A stretch of DNA of 64,000 bases from Candidatus Eiseniibacteriota bacterium (GTDB lineage: Bacteria; Orphanbacterota; Orphanbacteria; Orphanbacterales; Orphanbacteraceae). The position numbers and the translations under genes were made by a program. Under the pieces are notes generated by a model that did no database searches, was not told where the DNA came from, and saw nothing but the letters and a program-made list of their open reading frames with translations. Positions within the stretch are counted from its first letter, which is position 1. The number at the start of each line of letters is the position of its first letter. Positions 45,987 through 53,902 of the stretch are shown here, piece by piece. The stretch lies in the NCBI GenBank assembly GCA_029262235.1, contig JAJCZU010000002.1, positions 930,001-994,000 of the forward strand, given 5' to 3'.

Positions 45987-46015
45987 AGTATAGGTTCGGG
46001 CGAAATCCATGTCAA
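45987..46015 (-). promoter_or_regulatory. Strong sigma-70 promoter for the DUF5683-like/Fn3 lipoprotein pair
   Basis: On the minus strand TTGACA (46015-46010) and TATACT (45992-45987) are 17 bp apart. Both boxes are nearly consensus, and the start codon follows about 40 bp downstream. It fixes the start of the downstream gene, since the longer frame runs through it. Confidence 0.75.
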
Positions 46016-46068
46016 GGAAACGCCTTCTCTTCATTACATTTCGGCCTTTTCGAGGCGTGCCTTGACCA

Positions 46069-46992
46069 TCAGTCCTTCCGGAGCGACCAGACATCGTCGC
46101 GGACCACGACCCTCGGGGCATTGTCGAGGGGGAGCTGTTCGCCGAGCGGTTGAAAGGAACGTCCGCGAACCGTCGCCGCCAGCCGCGATTCCACGTGATC
46201 GAGGCCGGAATAATGCCGCCACGCCGAGAGCGGGGGGAGGGGAACCCGCGGCTGCCCGGGATCGATCTCCCAGGGATGAGTATAGAGGTTCAGGAAGCGG
46301 TTGGCGCGCCGCAGTCTGGCAAGCCCCCATCGGAACAGTGACCAGGGAAGCAGACGGATATAGCCGCCTCCCGCAATCGGAAACTCGCTTCCCGCGACGC
46401 GGACCGTGCTCGCGGGAAACTCCGCCAGCGTCAGATCGCCGAGTTCGAGCACGACCGGTTCCGGCGGAAAGCCCGGAATTCCGTACCGGTCGTGGCGAAT
46501 GGGGAAGATGCTGGAGTCGTACTCGTAACCGAGCTCCGCCAGAATGCGAAGGGCCCAGAGCGAGCGGGCCGTGATCGAGAATGTCGGTGCGCGATAGCCC
46601 CGTACCGCCGCCCCGGATGCATCTTCGACGGCGTGCTTCGATCGCCTGGCGTCCTCTCGAAACTCGTCGGGCGCAAGATCGTAAACGAGACGGTGCATCT
46701 GGCTGTGACTGCCCAGCTCGTGCCCGCGCGCCGCGATCCTGCGGAGCAGGGGCCCGTTCCGCTCGGCGAACCACCCGAGCGTGAAGAAAGTAGCCCGCAC
46801 GCCCCACTCGTCGAAGAGATCGAGCATTCTCTCGACGCACGGTGCCGCCCGCCCCGCCCGCGCGTCCCATTCCGAGACATCGATTCGTCTTTCGAAGATC
46901 GTCGCATGAAAGTACTCTTCCACATCCACGGAAAGGGACTCGCGTCCTCGTGTTTCGCCCAAGAAGCACTCCTGATCGCGGGAACGTTTCAT
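46069..46992 (-). CDS. Polysaccharide deacetylase of the exosortase-locus (DUF3473) subfamily
   Basis: The start is ATG 46992 with AAGGA four bases upstream; the frame stays open far beyond, antisense to the transporter gene, and that part was rejected. The protein has 307 residues. The N-terminal LSVDVEEYFHATIF is the typical opening of the PEP-CTERM-locus deacetylases. Other landmarks are RATFFTLGWFAERN, the metal-binding HELGSHSQMHRLVYD, RGYRAPTFSITARS and the C-terminal DUF3473-type region (FLNLYTHPWEIDPGQPRV). It probably deacetylates EPS sugars. It lies 60 bp from a divergent transporter gene. Confidence 0.9.
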   Translation of the reverse strand: MKRSRDQECFLGETRGRESLSVDVEEYFHATIFERRIDVSEWDARAGRAAPCVERMLDLFDEWGVRATFFTLGWFAERNGPLLRRIAARGHELGSHSQMHRLVYDLAPDEFREDARRSKHAVEDASGAAVRGYRAPTFSITARSLWALRILAELGYEYDSSIFPIRHDRYGIPGFPPEPVVLELGDLTLAEFPASTVRVAGSEFPIAGGGYIRLLPWSLFRWGLARLRRANRFLNLYTHPWEIDPGQPRVPLPPLSAWRHYSGLDHVESRLAATVRGRSFQPLGEQLPLDNAPRVVVRDDVWSLRKD

Positions 46993-47052
46993 CCGGTCCT
47001 TGCGGGCCGGCGCGGTCGTGGGTATTCTAGCAACAATTTCCGGGAGGTCTCT

Positions 47053-48681
47053 TTGTTCCTTCATTCTCTCCGCCGACAGCTTCCGCTCGCGCTGGGCGCA
47101 TCGCTCATTCTGTTCGCGGGATGCGGCGGCGAGAAGTCCGGAACAGAATCCCCGCCCGCCGGACACGGAGCAGCGGGCGGAACGATGATCATCGGCATGG
47201 ACGCCGACGCCGACGCCCTTTCCCCTCTCATGAGTTCCTCGTCCTTCGCGAACGACATTTCCGGCCAGATCTTTGCGGGCCTCGCGAAAACGAACCCGGA
47301 CATGGCAGGCTATTCTCCCTGGCTCGCCGAGTCGTGGGAGTTCTCGAACGATCGAAAAGAACTGACGTTTTTCCTGCGCAAGGACGTCTACTGGCATGAC
47401 GGCGTGCCGTTCACGGCGGAAGATGTCGCGTTCAGCGTTCCCCTCTACCAGAGTCCCGAAATCGCGTACGGATCGATGCGGTGGCTGCAACACATTACGG
47501 AAGTGACTGCCGTCGACTCCTATACGGTCCGCTTCCGCTTCGATGCGGTGTATCCGTATCAGCTCACCGACGCCAACGTGGCCACGCCGCTTCCGAAACA
47601 CATTCTCGGCGACGTTCCGATCGCCGAGATTCCGACGCACCCGTTTCACCGGAATCCCGTCGGGACGGGCCCGTTCAAGTTCGTGAATTGGGAGCCGCAG
47701 CAGTCGATCGAGCTCGAAGCGAACGAGGAGTTCTTTCTCGGTCGCCCGCCGCTCGACCGCGTCGTATTCAAGATCGTGCCGAGCCAGACCAATCTCGTCA
47801 CGCAGCTCAGGACCGGCGACATCGACTTCTACCCGAAACTGCGGCCGGAAGCATACGAAGAACTGCAGGATGTCGACCGCCTGCGCAAGCTCCAGATTCC
47901 GAGTCGCGTTTACTATTATCTGGGCTGGCAGAATGCGAGCCCGTTCTTCAACGATCGCAACGTCCGGCGTGCACTCACGATGGCGATCGACCGCGAGTCG
48001 ATCGTGAAGAACCTCGTGAAGGGGAGGGGCGAGATCCTGGACACGCCGATCCTTCCGTTCCTGTGGGCTCACGACCCCGACGTACCGGCCATTCCGTACG
48101 ATCCGGAGCGCGCGAAGAAGCTGCTCTCCGAGGCGGGCTGGGCGGACCATGACGGAGACGGCTGGCTCGACAGGAACGGAACGCCGTTCGAGTTCACGAT
48201 GAAGACGAACGAGAACAACGATCTTCGCAAGGACATCGTAGTCGTGGTGCAGGAGATGCTGGCGAAGATCGGCATCCGGATGCATCCGGAAACGATGGAG
48301 TTCACGGTCTTCATCGCCCAGACGACAGGGAAAGATTTCGAGGCGATGTGCCACGGCTGGAAGCAGGGATCGAAAGTGGACCTCACGAGTATCTGGCATA
48401 CGCAGTCGATCAACGACCGCTTCAATATGGTGAGCTACTCGAATTCCAGAGTCGACGAACTCATGGACCGGGCCGTAACCGAAATCGACCGCGACAAGGC
48501 CACGAAACTGTGGTCGGAAGTGCAGCGGCTGATCGCGGCCGACGCGGCCTACACGTTTCTGTTTACGCTCGACGATCTCTACGCGATCGACGACCGCTTC
48601 CAGAACGTCGAACTCACGACCTATTCGTGGACATATAACATGCACGAATGGTCGGTCGATCCCAAGCGGCGCAAGTACTGA
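47053..48681 (+). CDS. ABC transporter substrate-binding lipoprotein, family 5 (peptide type)
   Basis: The start is TTG 47053 with GGGAGG five bases upstream. The protein has 542 residues. The N-terminal lipoprotein signal has lipobox FAGC with Cys24, then a Gly/Ala linker. The SBP_bac_5 fold follows with LAESWEFSNDRKELTFFLRKDVYWHDGVPFTAEDV, NPVGTGPFKF, NVRRALTMAIDRESIV and VPAIPYDPERAKKLLSEAGW. It would capture oligopeptides or similar solutes outside the inner membrane and deliver them to the two permeases encoded next. The ligand cannot be read from the sequence. Confidence 0.92.
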   Translation: MFLHSLRRQLPLALGASLILFAGCGGEKSGTESPPAGHGAAGGTMIIGMDADADALSPLMSSSSFANDISGQIFAGLAKTNPDMAGYSPWLAESWEFSNDRKELTFFLRKDVYWHDGVPFTAEDVAFSVPLYQSPEIAYGSMRWLQHITEVTAVDSYTVRFRFDAVYPYQLTDANVATPLPKHILGDVPIAEIPTHPFHRNPVGTGPFKFVNWEPQQSIELEANEEFFLGRPPLDRVVFKIVPSQTNLVTQLRTGDIDFYPKLRPEAYEELQDVDRLRKLQIPSRVYYYLGWQNASPFFNDRNVRRALTMAIDRESIVKNLVKGRGEILDTPILPFLWAHDPDVPAIPYDPERAKKLLSEAGWADHDGDGWLDRNGTPFEFTMKTNENNDLRKDIVVVVQEMLAKIGIRMHPETMEFTVFIAQTTGKDFEAMCHGWKQGSKVDLTSIWHTQSINDRFNMVSYSNSRVDELMDRAVTEIDRDKATKLWSEVQRLIAADAAYTFLFTLDDLYAIDDRFQNVELTTYSWTYNMHEWSVDPKRRKY

Positions 48682-48686
48682 TCCGC

Positions 48687-49697
48687 ATGCGGGGCGTCCT
48701 CCTACGACGACTTCTCGGCACCATTCCACTCCTGTTCGGTATCTCGACGCTCGTCTTCTTCCTTGCGCACGCCGCGCCGGGCGACCCCGCTCTTCTGTTC
48801 CTGTCCGACGACAGCGACCCGGTTGTGGCCGCGCATCTTCGCCACAATTTCGGTCTCGACCGTCCGCTGCACGAGCAGTACTTCCGCTGGCTCGCGCGCC
48901 TGGCTCACGGCGACTTCGGACACTCGTTCGCACAGAAGAGGCCGGTCTCCGACATCCTGATGGAAGCCGTTCCGAACACGCTCCTGCTGTCCGGCGTATC
49001 GCTCGTTCTCCTTTTCGCGGGCGGGATCGGAGTCGGCGTGCTGTCAGCCATTCGCAAGGGGACGTGGCTCGACCGCATCACGACACTGCTCAGCTTCTTT
49101 TTCTATTCGATGCCGAGCTTCTGGCTCGCACTCATGCTGCTGCTTCTGTTCTCCTATCATTTCGACTGGCTTCCCGCTTCGCAGATGCACTCTCTTTCCT
49201 TTCAATATGAATCATTGAGCTGGTGGGGGAAACTGGGGGACCGCATCGCGCACATCACGCTTCCCGCGCTCGCCCTCTCTCTGGGCACTCTTGCGGGCGT
49301 GGCCCGCTACGCGCGTGCCGGCATGCTGGAAGCCATGCAGCAGGACTTCGTGCGCACCGCGCGTGCGAAGGGACTTCCGGAGCGAACGGTGATCTGGAAG
49401 CACGCTTTCCGGAACGCGCTGCTCCCGATGATCACCCTGCTCGGCCTCTACATTCCGTTTCTGATCAGCGGCGCCGTGATCGTGGAAACGATCTTCGCCT
49501 GGCCCGGCATGGGGCGCGTGGCGATCGCGGCGATCTTCCAGCGTGATTACCCCGTCGTGATGGCGACCACGATTCTCTCGGCGTGTCTCGTGGTTCTAGG
49601 GAGCCTCGTTGCCGACGTGCTCTATTCGTGGGCGGATCCCCGCATTCGGGTGCCGTCCGACAGCCGCGTGGCCGGCACTGGGGGGACGCCACGATGA
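48687..49697 (+). CDS. ABC transporter permease, DppB type
   Basis: The start is ATG 48687, 5 bp after the lipoprotein stop; the frame is open to 48648 inside that gene. The protein has 336 residues. The N-terminal RRLLGTIPLLFGISTLVFFLA and AAPGDPA are typical of DppB. There are six hydrophobic helices and the EAA-loop DFVRTARAKGLPERTVIWKHAFRNALLPMIT, which contacts the ATPase. It forms the inner-membrane channel with the DppC-type subunit. Confidence 0.93.
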   Translation: MRGVLLRRLLGTIPLLFGISTLVFFLAHAAPGDPALLFLSDDSDPVVAAHLRHNFGLDRPLHEQYFRWLARLAHGDFGHSFAQKRPVSDILMEAVPNTLLLSGVSLVLLFAGGIGVGVLSAIRKGTWLDRITTLLSFFFYSMPSFWLALMLLLLFSYHFDWLPASQMHSLSFQYESLSWWGKLGDRIAHITLPALALSLGTLAGVARYARAGMLEAMQQDFVRTARAKGLPERTVIWKHAFRNALLPMITLLGLYIPFLISGAVIVETIFAWPGMGRVAIAAIFQRDYPVVMATTILSACLVVLGSLVADVLYSWADPRIRVPSDSRVAGTGGTPR

Positions 49698-50764
49698 CGA
49701 CACGCCCGCCTGCCATGACCGGAGCCGGTCGTGCCGTGCGATTCGCGATCATGCTGGTTGCCATCGCGATCCTCGCGTCCGGCCGGAGCCGGCTCGCCCC
49801 GTGGGCTGGGACTTCGCCTGACCGCTGGATCGCGACGATCTTCGCCTGTCTGCTGCCGCTTCTCGTGGCGATCGAGATGCGCGTGCAGCCGTTCTCACGT
49901 TTTTCGTTTCTTCGCGAAACGGCAAGAACCCCGATGGCAAGGGGCGGGATCGGGGCGCTGCTGGGGCTCTACGCCATCGCGATTCTGGCCCCCGTGCTTG
50001 CGCCGTATGCTCCGGAGGCGCAGGACCTCGCGAACAAATCGTTTCTCGCCCCCGGACCGGATCACTGGTTCGGCACGGACAAATTCGGGCGCGATCTCTG
50101 GAGCCGGGTACTTTACGGTTCGCGCATTTCGCTCTCGATCGGGTTCGTTTCGGTGGCCCTTTCCGTTTCGATCGGAACATTCGTCGGGCTCCTCGCGGGA
50201 TACTATCGCGGGGCCGTCGACATCGCGTTGATGCGCTTTGCGGATCTCCTTCTCGCGTTCCCGCGTCTCATATTGCTGCTGGCGCTCATCGCGCTTTTCC
50301 AGCCGAGCATTTACATGCTCGTTGCGGTGCTCGGCCTGACGGGGTGGATGGGAACGGCGCGCATCATCCGGAGCGAAACGCTTTCGCTGCGCGAACGTGA
50401 GTTCGTGCTTGCCGCGCAGGGATTCGGTTTCGGTACCCGCCGGATCCTGGCGCGACACATTCTGCCGAACGTCATGGCCCCGATCGTCGTGGCGGCCACG
50501 CTCGGAGTCGGCAATACCATTCTCTTGGAGGCCGCGCTGTCATTTCTGGGGCTCGGCGTGCAGCCCCCGGCGCCCAGCTGGGGCAATCTCGTGCGTGACG
50601 GGCAGGATGTACTGATTCAGGCGTGGTGGGTGGCCACGCTCCCGGGACTTGCCATCGTGCTCACGGTGCTCGCATTCAACCTGGTGGGAGACGGGCTCCG
50701 GGACGCCATGGACCCGCGCTCGCGTCAGGATCCTCGATCACGCCCCGGATCTCCGATTCGGTAA
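49694..50764 (+). CDS. ABC transporter permease, DppC type
   Basis: The start is ATG 49694, overlapping the DppB-type stop as ATGA. The protein has 356 residues, longer than the usual ~300: two extra N-terminal hydrophobic helices (AVRFAIMLVAIAILAS and WIATIFACLLPLLVAIEM) precede the standard part. Then come DHWFGTDKFGRDLWSRVLYGSRISL, the EAA loop REREFVLAAQGFGFGTRRILARHILPN, and LGLGVQPPAPSWGN. No ATPase genes (DppD/F) follow; the next gene is an unrelated lipoprotein. Confidence 0.93.
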   Translation: MTTRPPAMTGAGRAVRFAIMLVAIAILASGRSRLAPWAGTSPDRWIATIFACLLPLLVAIEMRVQPFSRFSFLRETARTPMARGGIGALLGLYAIAILAPVLAPYAPEAQDLANKSFLAPGPDHWFGTDKFGRDLWSRVLYGSRISLSIGFVSVALSVSIGTFVGLLAGYYRGAVDIALMRFADLLLAFPRLILLLALIALFQPSIYMLVAVLGLTGWMGTARIIRSETLSLREREFVLAAQGFGFGTRRILARHILPNVMAPIVVAATLGVGNTILLEAALSFLGLGVQPPAPSWGNLVRDGQDVLIQAWWVATLPGLAIVLTVLAFNLVGDGLRDAMDPRSRQDPRSRPGSPIR

Positions 50765-50777
50765 GTCGGTCGTCACA

Positions 50778-50806
50778 TTGACGTTCCGGCACGTTGCAGG
50801 TATGGT
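50778..50806 (+). promoter_or_regulatory. Sigma-70 promoter for the repeat lipoprotein
   Basis: TTGACG at 50778-50783 and TATGGT at 50801-50806 are 17 bp apart, 69 bp before the ATG at 50875. The Shine-Dalgarno AGGAGG follows in the leader. It shows that this gene is transcribed separately from the transporter. Confidence 0.6.
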
Positions 50807-50874
50807 ACTCATCACCGAATTAGACTGATTCCCGGCCGCTACGGCGGTTCTCATTCATCAGGAGGCGTTTACTC

Positions 50875-52593
50875 ATGATTCGTTTCGCTCGATCGGCGCT
50901 TCTGGCGCTCGCGGGCTTCGGATTTCTTTCCGGCTGCGGTGACGACACCAAGACCACGATCCTGAGCGCGCCTGACGGTGACGATCAGCTGGTCCTTACG
51001 CTCGCGCGGTTTCCCGATCCCTCTCCCGCGCATTACGCGCTGACCGCGGACGGAACGGAACTCCTTCGCTTTACGGTCGTGAACGGCGCGGCCACGGCGC
51101 TCGACGGGACGCCCGTCACGAATATCGAACAGAATGGCGACCTCGGGGGCACTGCCAGCTTCCGCATTTCGGTCGAAACGGATACGGCCGGCTCACCGAA
51201 CGGACCTGTGATCGCAGCGGGCGGTGCGAGCGGAAACACGGCCATCCTGACGACCGCGAACGCCTCCGCGCTCGGAGTCGATCTCAGCGGCGCGGCAGGA
51301 ACGGCGCTTCTCGACGCGCCGACGACGGCCGACCCGCACGACTGCCAGCACGGCGTCTGGTTTACCGACGGAGTCGGCAGCAGCTCGCTGACCATGCCTT
51401 CGCTTCCGTCAGGCTGGCGTTATGAAGGCTGGGTCATCGACCGCACGACGGGCGCCGCGTACTCGACCGGACGATTCGCCTCGCCCGGCGCGGCCGACGA
51501 CGATGGCGCAGGCTCCACGGCCGGCGGCGAGGGCACTCCCTACCCGTTCCCGGGACAGGACTTCGCCGTTACGGACGGAGCGATTCCCGTGCTCGACCTC
51601 GACAACGGAAACTACGCGAGCGCCCTCACGGTCGAACCGAACCCCGACACGGACCCGGCGCCGTTCCCGTTCAAGATTCTCGAAAAGAACGTCGTCTCCG
51701 GTACGGCTCTGTTCACGTTCTCGAAGCTTCCCACGCTCACGACGCTCGGATCGTACGAAGCGTGGGCTTCTTACGATGACGACTCGCTGCTCTCGATCGG
51801 GAAGTTCCGGTGGAACGGCACGATCATGACGAATCCGGAAACGGGCCGGACGATTCGCGGCCTGAGCGCGAAATGCAACCTGACTGACGCCGCGCGTATC
51901 CTGATTTCCGTCGAGCCTTATCCCGACGGAGATCCCGCTCCGAGCGGATCGTTCCTGCTCGGAGGGGACGTGGCAAACGGAGCCGCCTCTCTCAGCACAT
52001 CGCATTCGTTCGCGTGGGGAACCACGGTTGTCAAGGACACCGTCTTCTACCGTTTCGACTCGCCGAGCACGAGCATCGACACCGACTACTTCCGCGGGCT
52101 CTGGTTCTACAGCGTCCCGACACCGGGCGACACCGTTTCGACCCTCGGGCTTCCCGAAGCCCCCGCGGGCTGGACGTATCAGGCGTGGGTGCAGCGCAGC
52201 ACCGACGCGACGCCGACATCGATGGGCCGTTTCACCGATCCGCTTGCCGCCGACTCGGACGGCGCCGGTCCCGCTGCGGGCACGGACACGACGGCCGTTC
52301 TGCCTCGATTCCCGGGACAGGATTTCCTGAACCCGGTGAAGAACATCTCGGACGGTTTCCATCGCATCTACCTGACGCTCGAACCGCTGAACGATTTCAA
52401 TCTGGCGGGTGCGTTCTTTCGTATCTATGAAGACGCGAAAATCATTACGGCGACGCAGACCGAACTCCAGGCCATGCCGCATCTGAGGGCGAACTTCCCG
52501 ACGAGTGCGGCCACGTACGACGCGTCGGCCACGTTCGACTTCGAGGGACTCGGCGGCGCACTCCCGACCGCAACGATCACGTTTGCGGACTGA
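50875..52593 (+). CDS. Lipoprotein with duplicated anti-sigma-K-like modules
   Basis: The protein has 572 residues. The lipoprotein signal has lipobox LSGC, Cys21. Two long homologous halves are visible: WRYEGWVIDRTTGAAYSTGR...ADDDGAGSTAGG...FPGQDF and WTYQAWVQRSTDATPTSMGR...ADSDGAGPAAGT...FPGQDF. Between and after them are four shorter units of the form LTLE/VEP.PD.DPAP. The G.YE.WV...G....GRF motif resembles the extracytoplasmic anti-sigma-K-type fold, but there is no transmembrane or sigma-binding part, so the function is unknown. It has its own promoter and a strong terminator. Confidence 0.78.
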   Translation: MIRFARSALLALAGFGFLSGCGDDTKTTILSAPDGDDQLVLTLARFPDPSPAHYALTADGTELLRFTVVNGAATALDGTPVTNIEQNGDLGGTASFRISVETDTAGSPNGPVIAAGGASGNTAILTTANASALGVDLSGAAGTALLDAPTTADPHDCQHGVWFTDGVGSSSLTMPSLPSGWRYEGWVIDRTTGAAYSTGRFASPGAADDDGAGSTAGGEGTPYPFPGQDFAVTDGAIPVLDLDNGNYASALTVEPNPDTDPAPFPFKILEKNVVSGTALFTFSKLPTLTTLGSYEAWASYDDDSLLSIGKFRWNGTIMTNPETGRTIRGLSAKCNLTDAARILISVEPYPDGDPAPSGSFLLGGDVANGAASLSTSHSFAWGTTVVKDTVFYRFDSPSTSIDTDYFRGLWFYSVPTPGDTVSTLGLPEAPAGWTYQAWVQRSTDATPTSMGRFTDPLAADSDGAGPAAGTDTTAVLPRFPGQDFLNPVKNISDGFHRIYLTLEPLNDFNLAGAFFRIYEDAKIITATQTELQAMPHLRANFPTSAATYDASATFDFEGLGGALPTATITFAD

Positions 52594-52629
52594 CCCCGGC
52601 GCCACGCAGCAATCAATCGCTTCACGACG

Positions 52630-52668
52630 ACGGCGTGCGTTCCTCAACTGAGCGCACGCCGTTTCTTT
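52630..52668 (+). terminator. Intrinsic terminator of the repeat lipoprotein gene
   Basis: ACGGCGTGCG at 52630-52639 pairs perfectly with CGCACGCCGT at 52653-52662 (10 bp, 13-nt loop), followed by TTCTTT. It lies 37 bp after the stop codon and isolates the gene from the minus-strand genes beyond. Confidence 0.82.
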
Positions 52669-52718
52669 CGGCCCGTCCGGACCAAGCGCATTACAATTAT
52701 GAGTGGAAGATAGAGAGG

Positions 52719-53075
52719 CTAGCGTCGACGACGCGTATGCATGCCCGGCGGATTCACATTGGCGGGCAGGGCGTACTTGAATTCAACTTCGTACGGCTTG
52801 AAGGGCACTTTCACTTCATGCTTGTAGTCGATGTAGATCTTGATCCCGTTCTGATTCCAGACACGGATCTCGTCGCTTTCGACCTGCATGTTCTTGTCGG
52901 ACGCGTATTTCACGATCTCGTTCCGAATGTAGACGTCGGAGCGGCCGCGGTTGTCCTTCAGGATCTCGCGGATCTTCATCGTGAACATCTTGTGGGAGAT
53001 GTGCGGGGCGACGGAGATGATGCCGACGTGCACGACGGCGGAGATCGCCACAATTTTAAAAGCCGACTTGAGCAT
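52719..53075 (-). CDS. Small membrane-anchored protein of unknown function
   Basis: The start is ATG 53075 with GGAAGGA upstream. The protein has 118 residues. One N-terminal hydrophobic helix (MLKSAFKIVAISAVVHVGII) is followed by a compact domain, KIREILKDNRGRSDVYIRNEI through YIDYKHEVKVPFKPYEVEFKY. The layout (single helix plus a small extracytoplasmic domain of beta strands) resembles DUF4845-like proteins, but I do not recognise the family. It lies 77 bp after another small secreted protein on the same strand. Confidence 0.7.
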   Translation of the reverse strand: MLKSAFKIVAISAVVHVGIISVAPHISHKMFTMKIREILKDNRGRSDVYIRNEIVKYASDKNMQVESDEIRVWNQNGIKIYIDYKHEVKVPFKPYEVEFKYALPANVNPPGMHTRRRR

Positions 53076-53152
53076 ATCGATATCCTTCCAACCCAAGGTA
53101 TCGACAGGCCCAAGCCGGCGCTTGAATGCCGTATCTGATCAATCGCGCTCGA

Positions 53153-53800
53153 TCAGTACTCTACGATCTCCACACGATCCTGGAACTGACCGGCGTTCAA
53201 CTTGCCCGCGTTATAGTCCGAGATGTCCTGCATCTTCGCGCGAACGACCAGTCGGTGGAAGTCGTTGTCTCCCCACGAAGTACTGCGCGGAGAAGCAAAG
53301 ATCGTGAAGTACTCGTTCGGTTTCGCCCGGGCGATCGTGTCGCCGTAGTCGCGAATCACCTCAACGAGCTCTTCCTTCACTTTCTTGTATTTCGCGTTAT
53401 CGTCGAGAACTTTGCGCGATTCTTCCTCGGTTTTCTTTCCTTTCCCACGGCGGATCGTAATGACCTTGTCGCCGTCCTCGTCTTCGTCGGTCATCACGGA
53501 GATGTCCCCTTTGAAGATCGAGTGGTTGTCCCACCACCACTCCGAGTCGACGAGGCCGATTTCGATCGAGAAGACCGGTCCGTACCCCTCCAGATAGATG
53601 CCGTGGGTCGGATGAGTCGACTGGACGAGCGCGTACTTGCTCTCCACCATCGCTTCATCGATGATCTTCTCCATAATGGAGATCTGCTTCGCGATCTTGC
53701 GATCGACGTTCTGCGCTTCTGCAACGGTCACCTGGTTTGCAAGGGCCAGGGCGACACCGATTGCTCCGAAAGTCAGGAACCGGGTCATTTGCTTGGTCAT
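53153..53800 (-). CDS. Small secreted protein of unknown function
   Basis: The start is ATG 53800 with GAGGAGG eight bases upstream; the frame upstream to 53890 was rejected. The protein has 215 residues. A signal peptide ends VAEAQN (~28). The mature part has a helical segment (KIAKQISIMEKIIDEAMVES), a W-rich stretch (GLVDSEWWWDNHS) and an acidic then basic stretch (TDEDEDGDKVITIRRGKGKK). I do not recognise the family. It is divergent from the beta-barrel gene with about 100 bp between. Confidence 0.75.
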   Translation of the reverse strand: MTKQMTRFLTFGAIGVALALANQVTVAEAQNVDRKIAKQISIMEKIIDEAMVESKYALVQSTHPTHGIYLEGYGPVFSIEIGLVDSEWWWDNHSIFKGDISVMTDEDEDGDKVITIRRGKGKKTEEESRKVLDDNAKYKKVKEELVEVIRDYGDTIARAKPNEYFTIFASPRSTSWGDNDFHRLVVRAKMQDISDYNAGKLNAGQFQDRVEIVEY

Positions 53801-53902
53801 GTGTGCCACCTCCTCGTGGGCGTAGGGCCGTTTCGGCCGTTCAAAGAAGGAGACGAGTCGAAATCGGCCTCTGCTTAAGAAAAATACCACGGAAAGAGAG
53901 TC

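Noticed and set aside
46993-48933. Long minus-strand frame upstream of the DUF3473-type deacetylase, which would give a 954-residue protein.
   Set aside because: It lies antisense to the clearly recognised ABC substrate-binding gene, contains no known motif, and the family-like sequence begins at 46992 with a Shine-Dalgarno.
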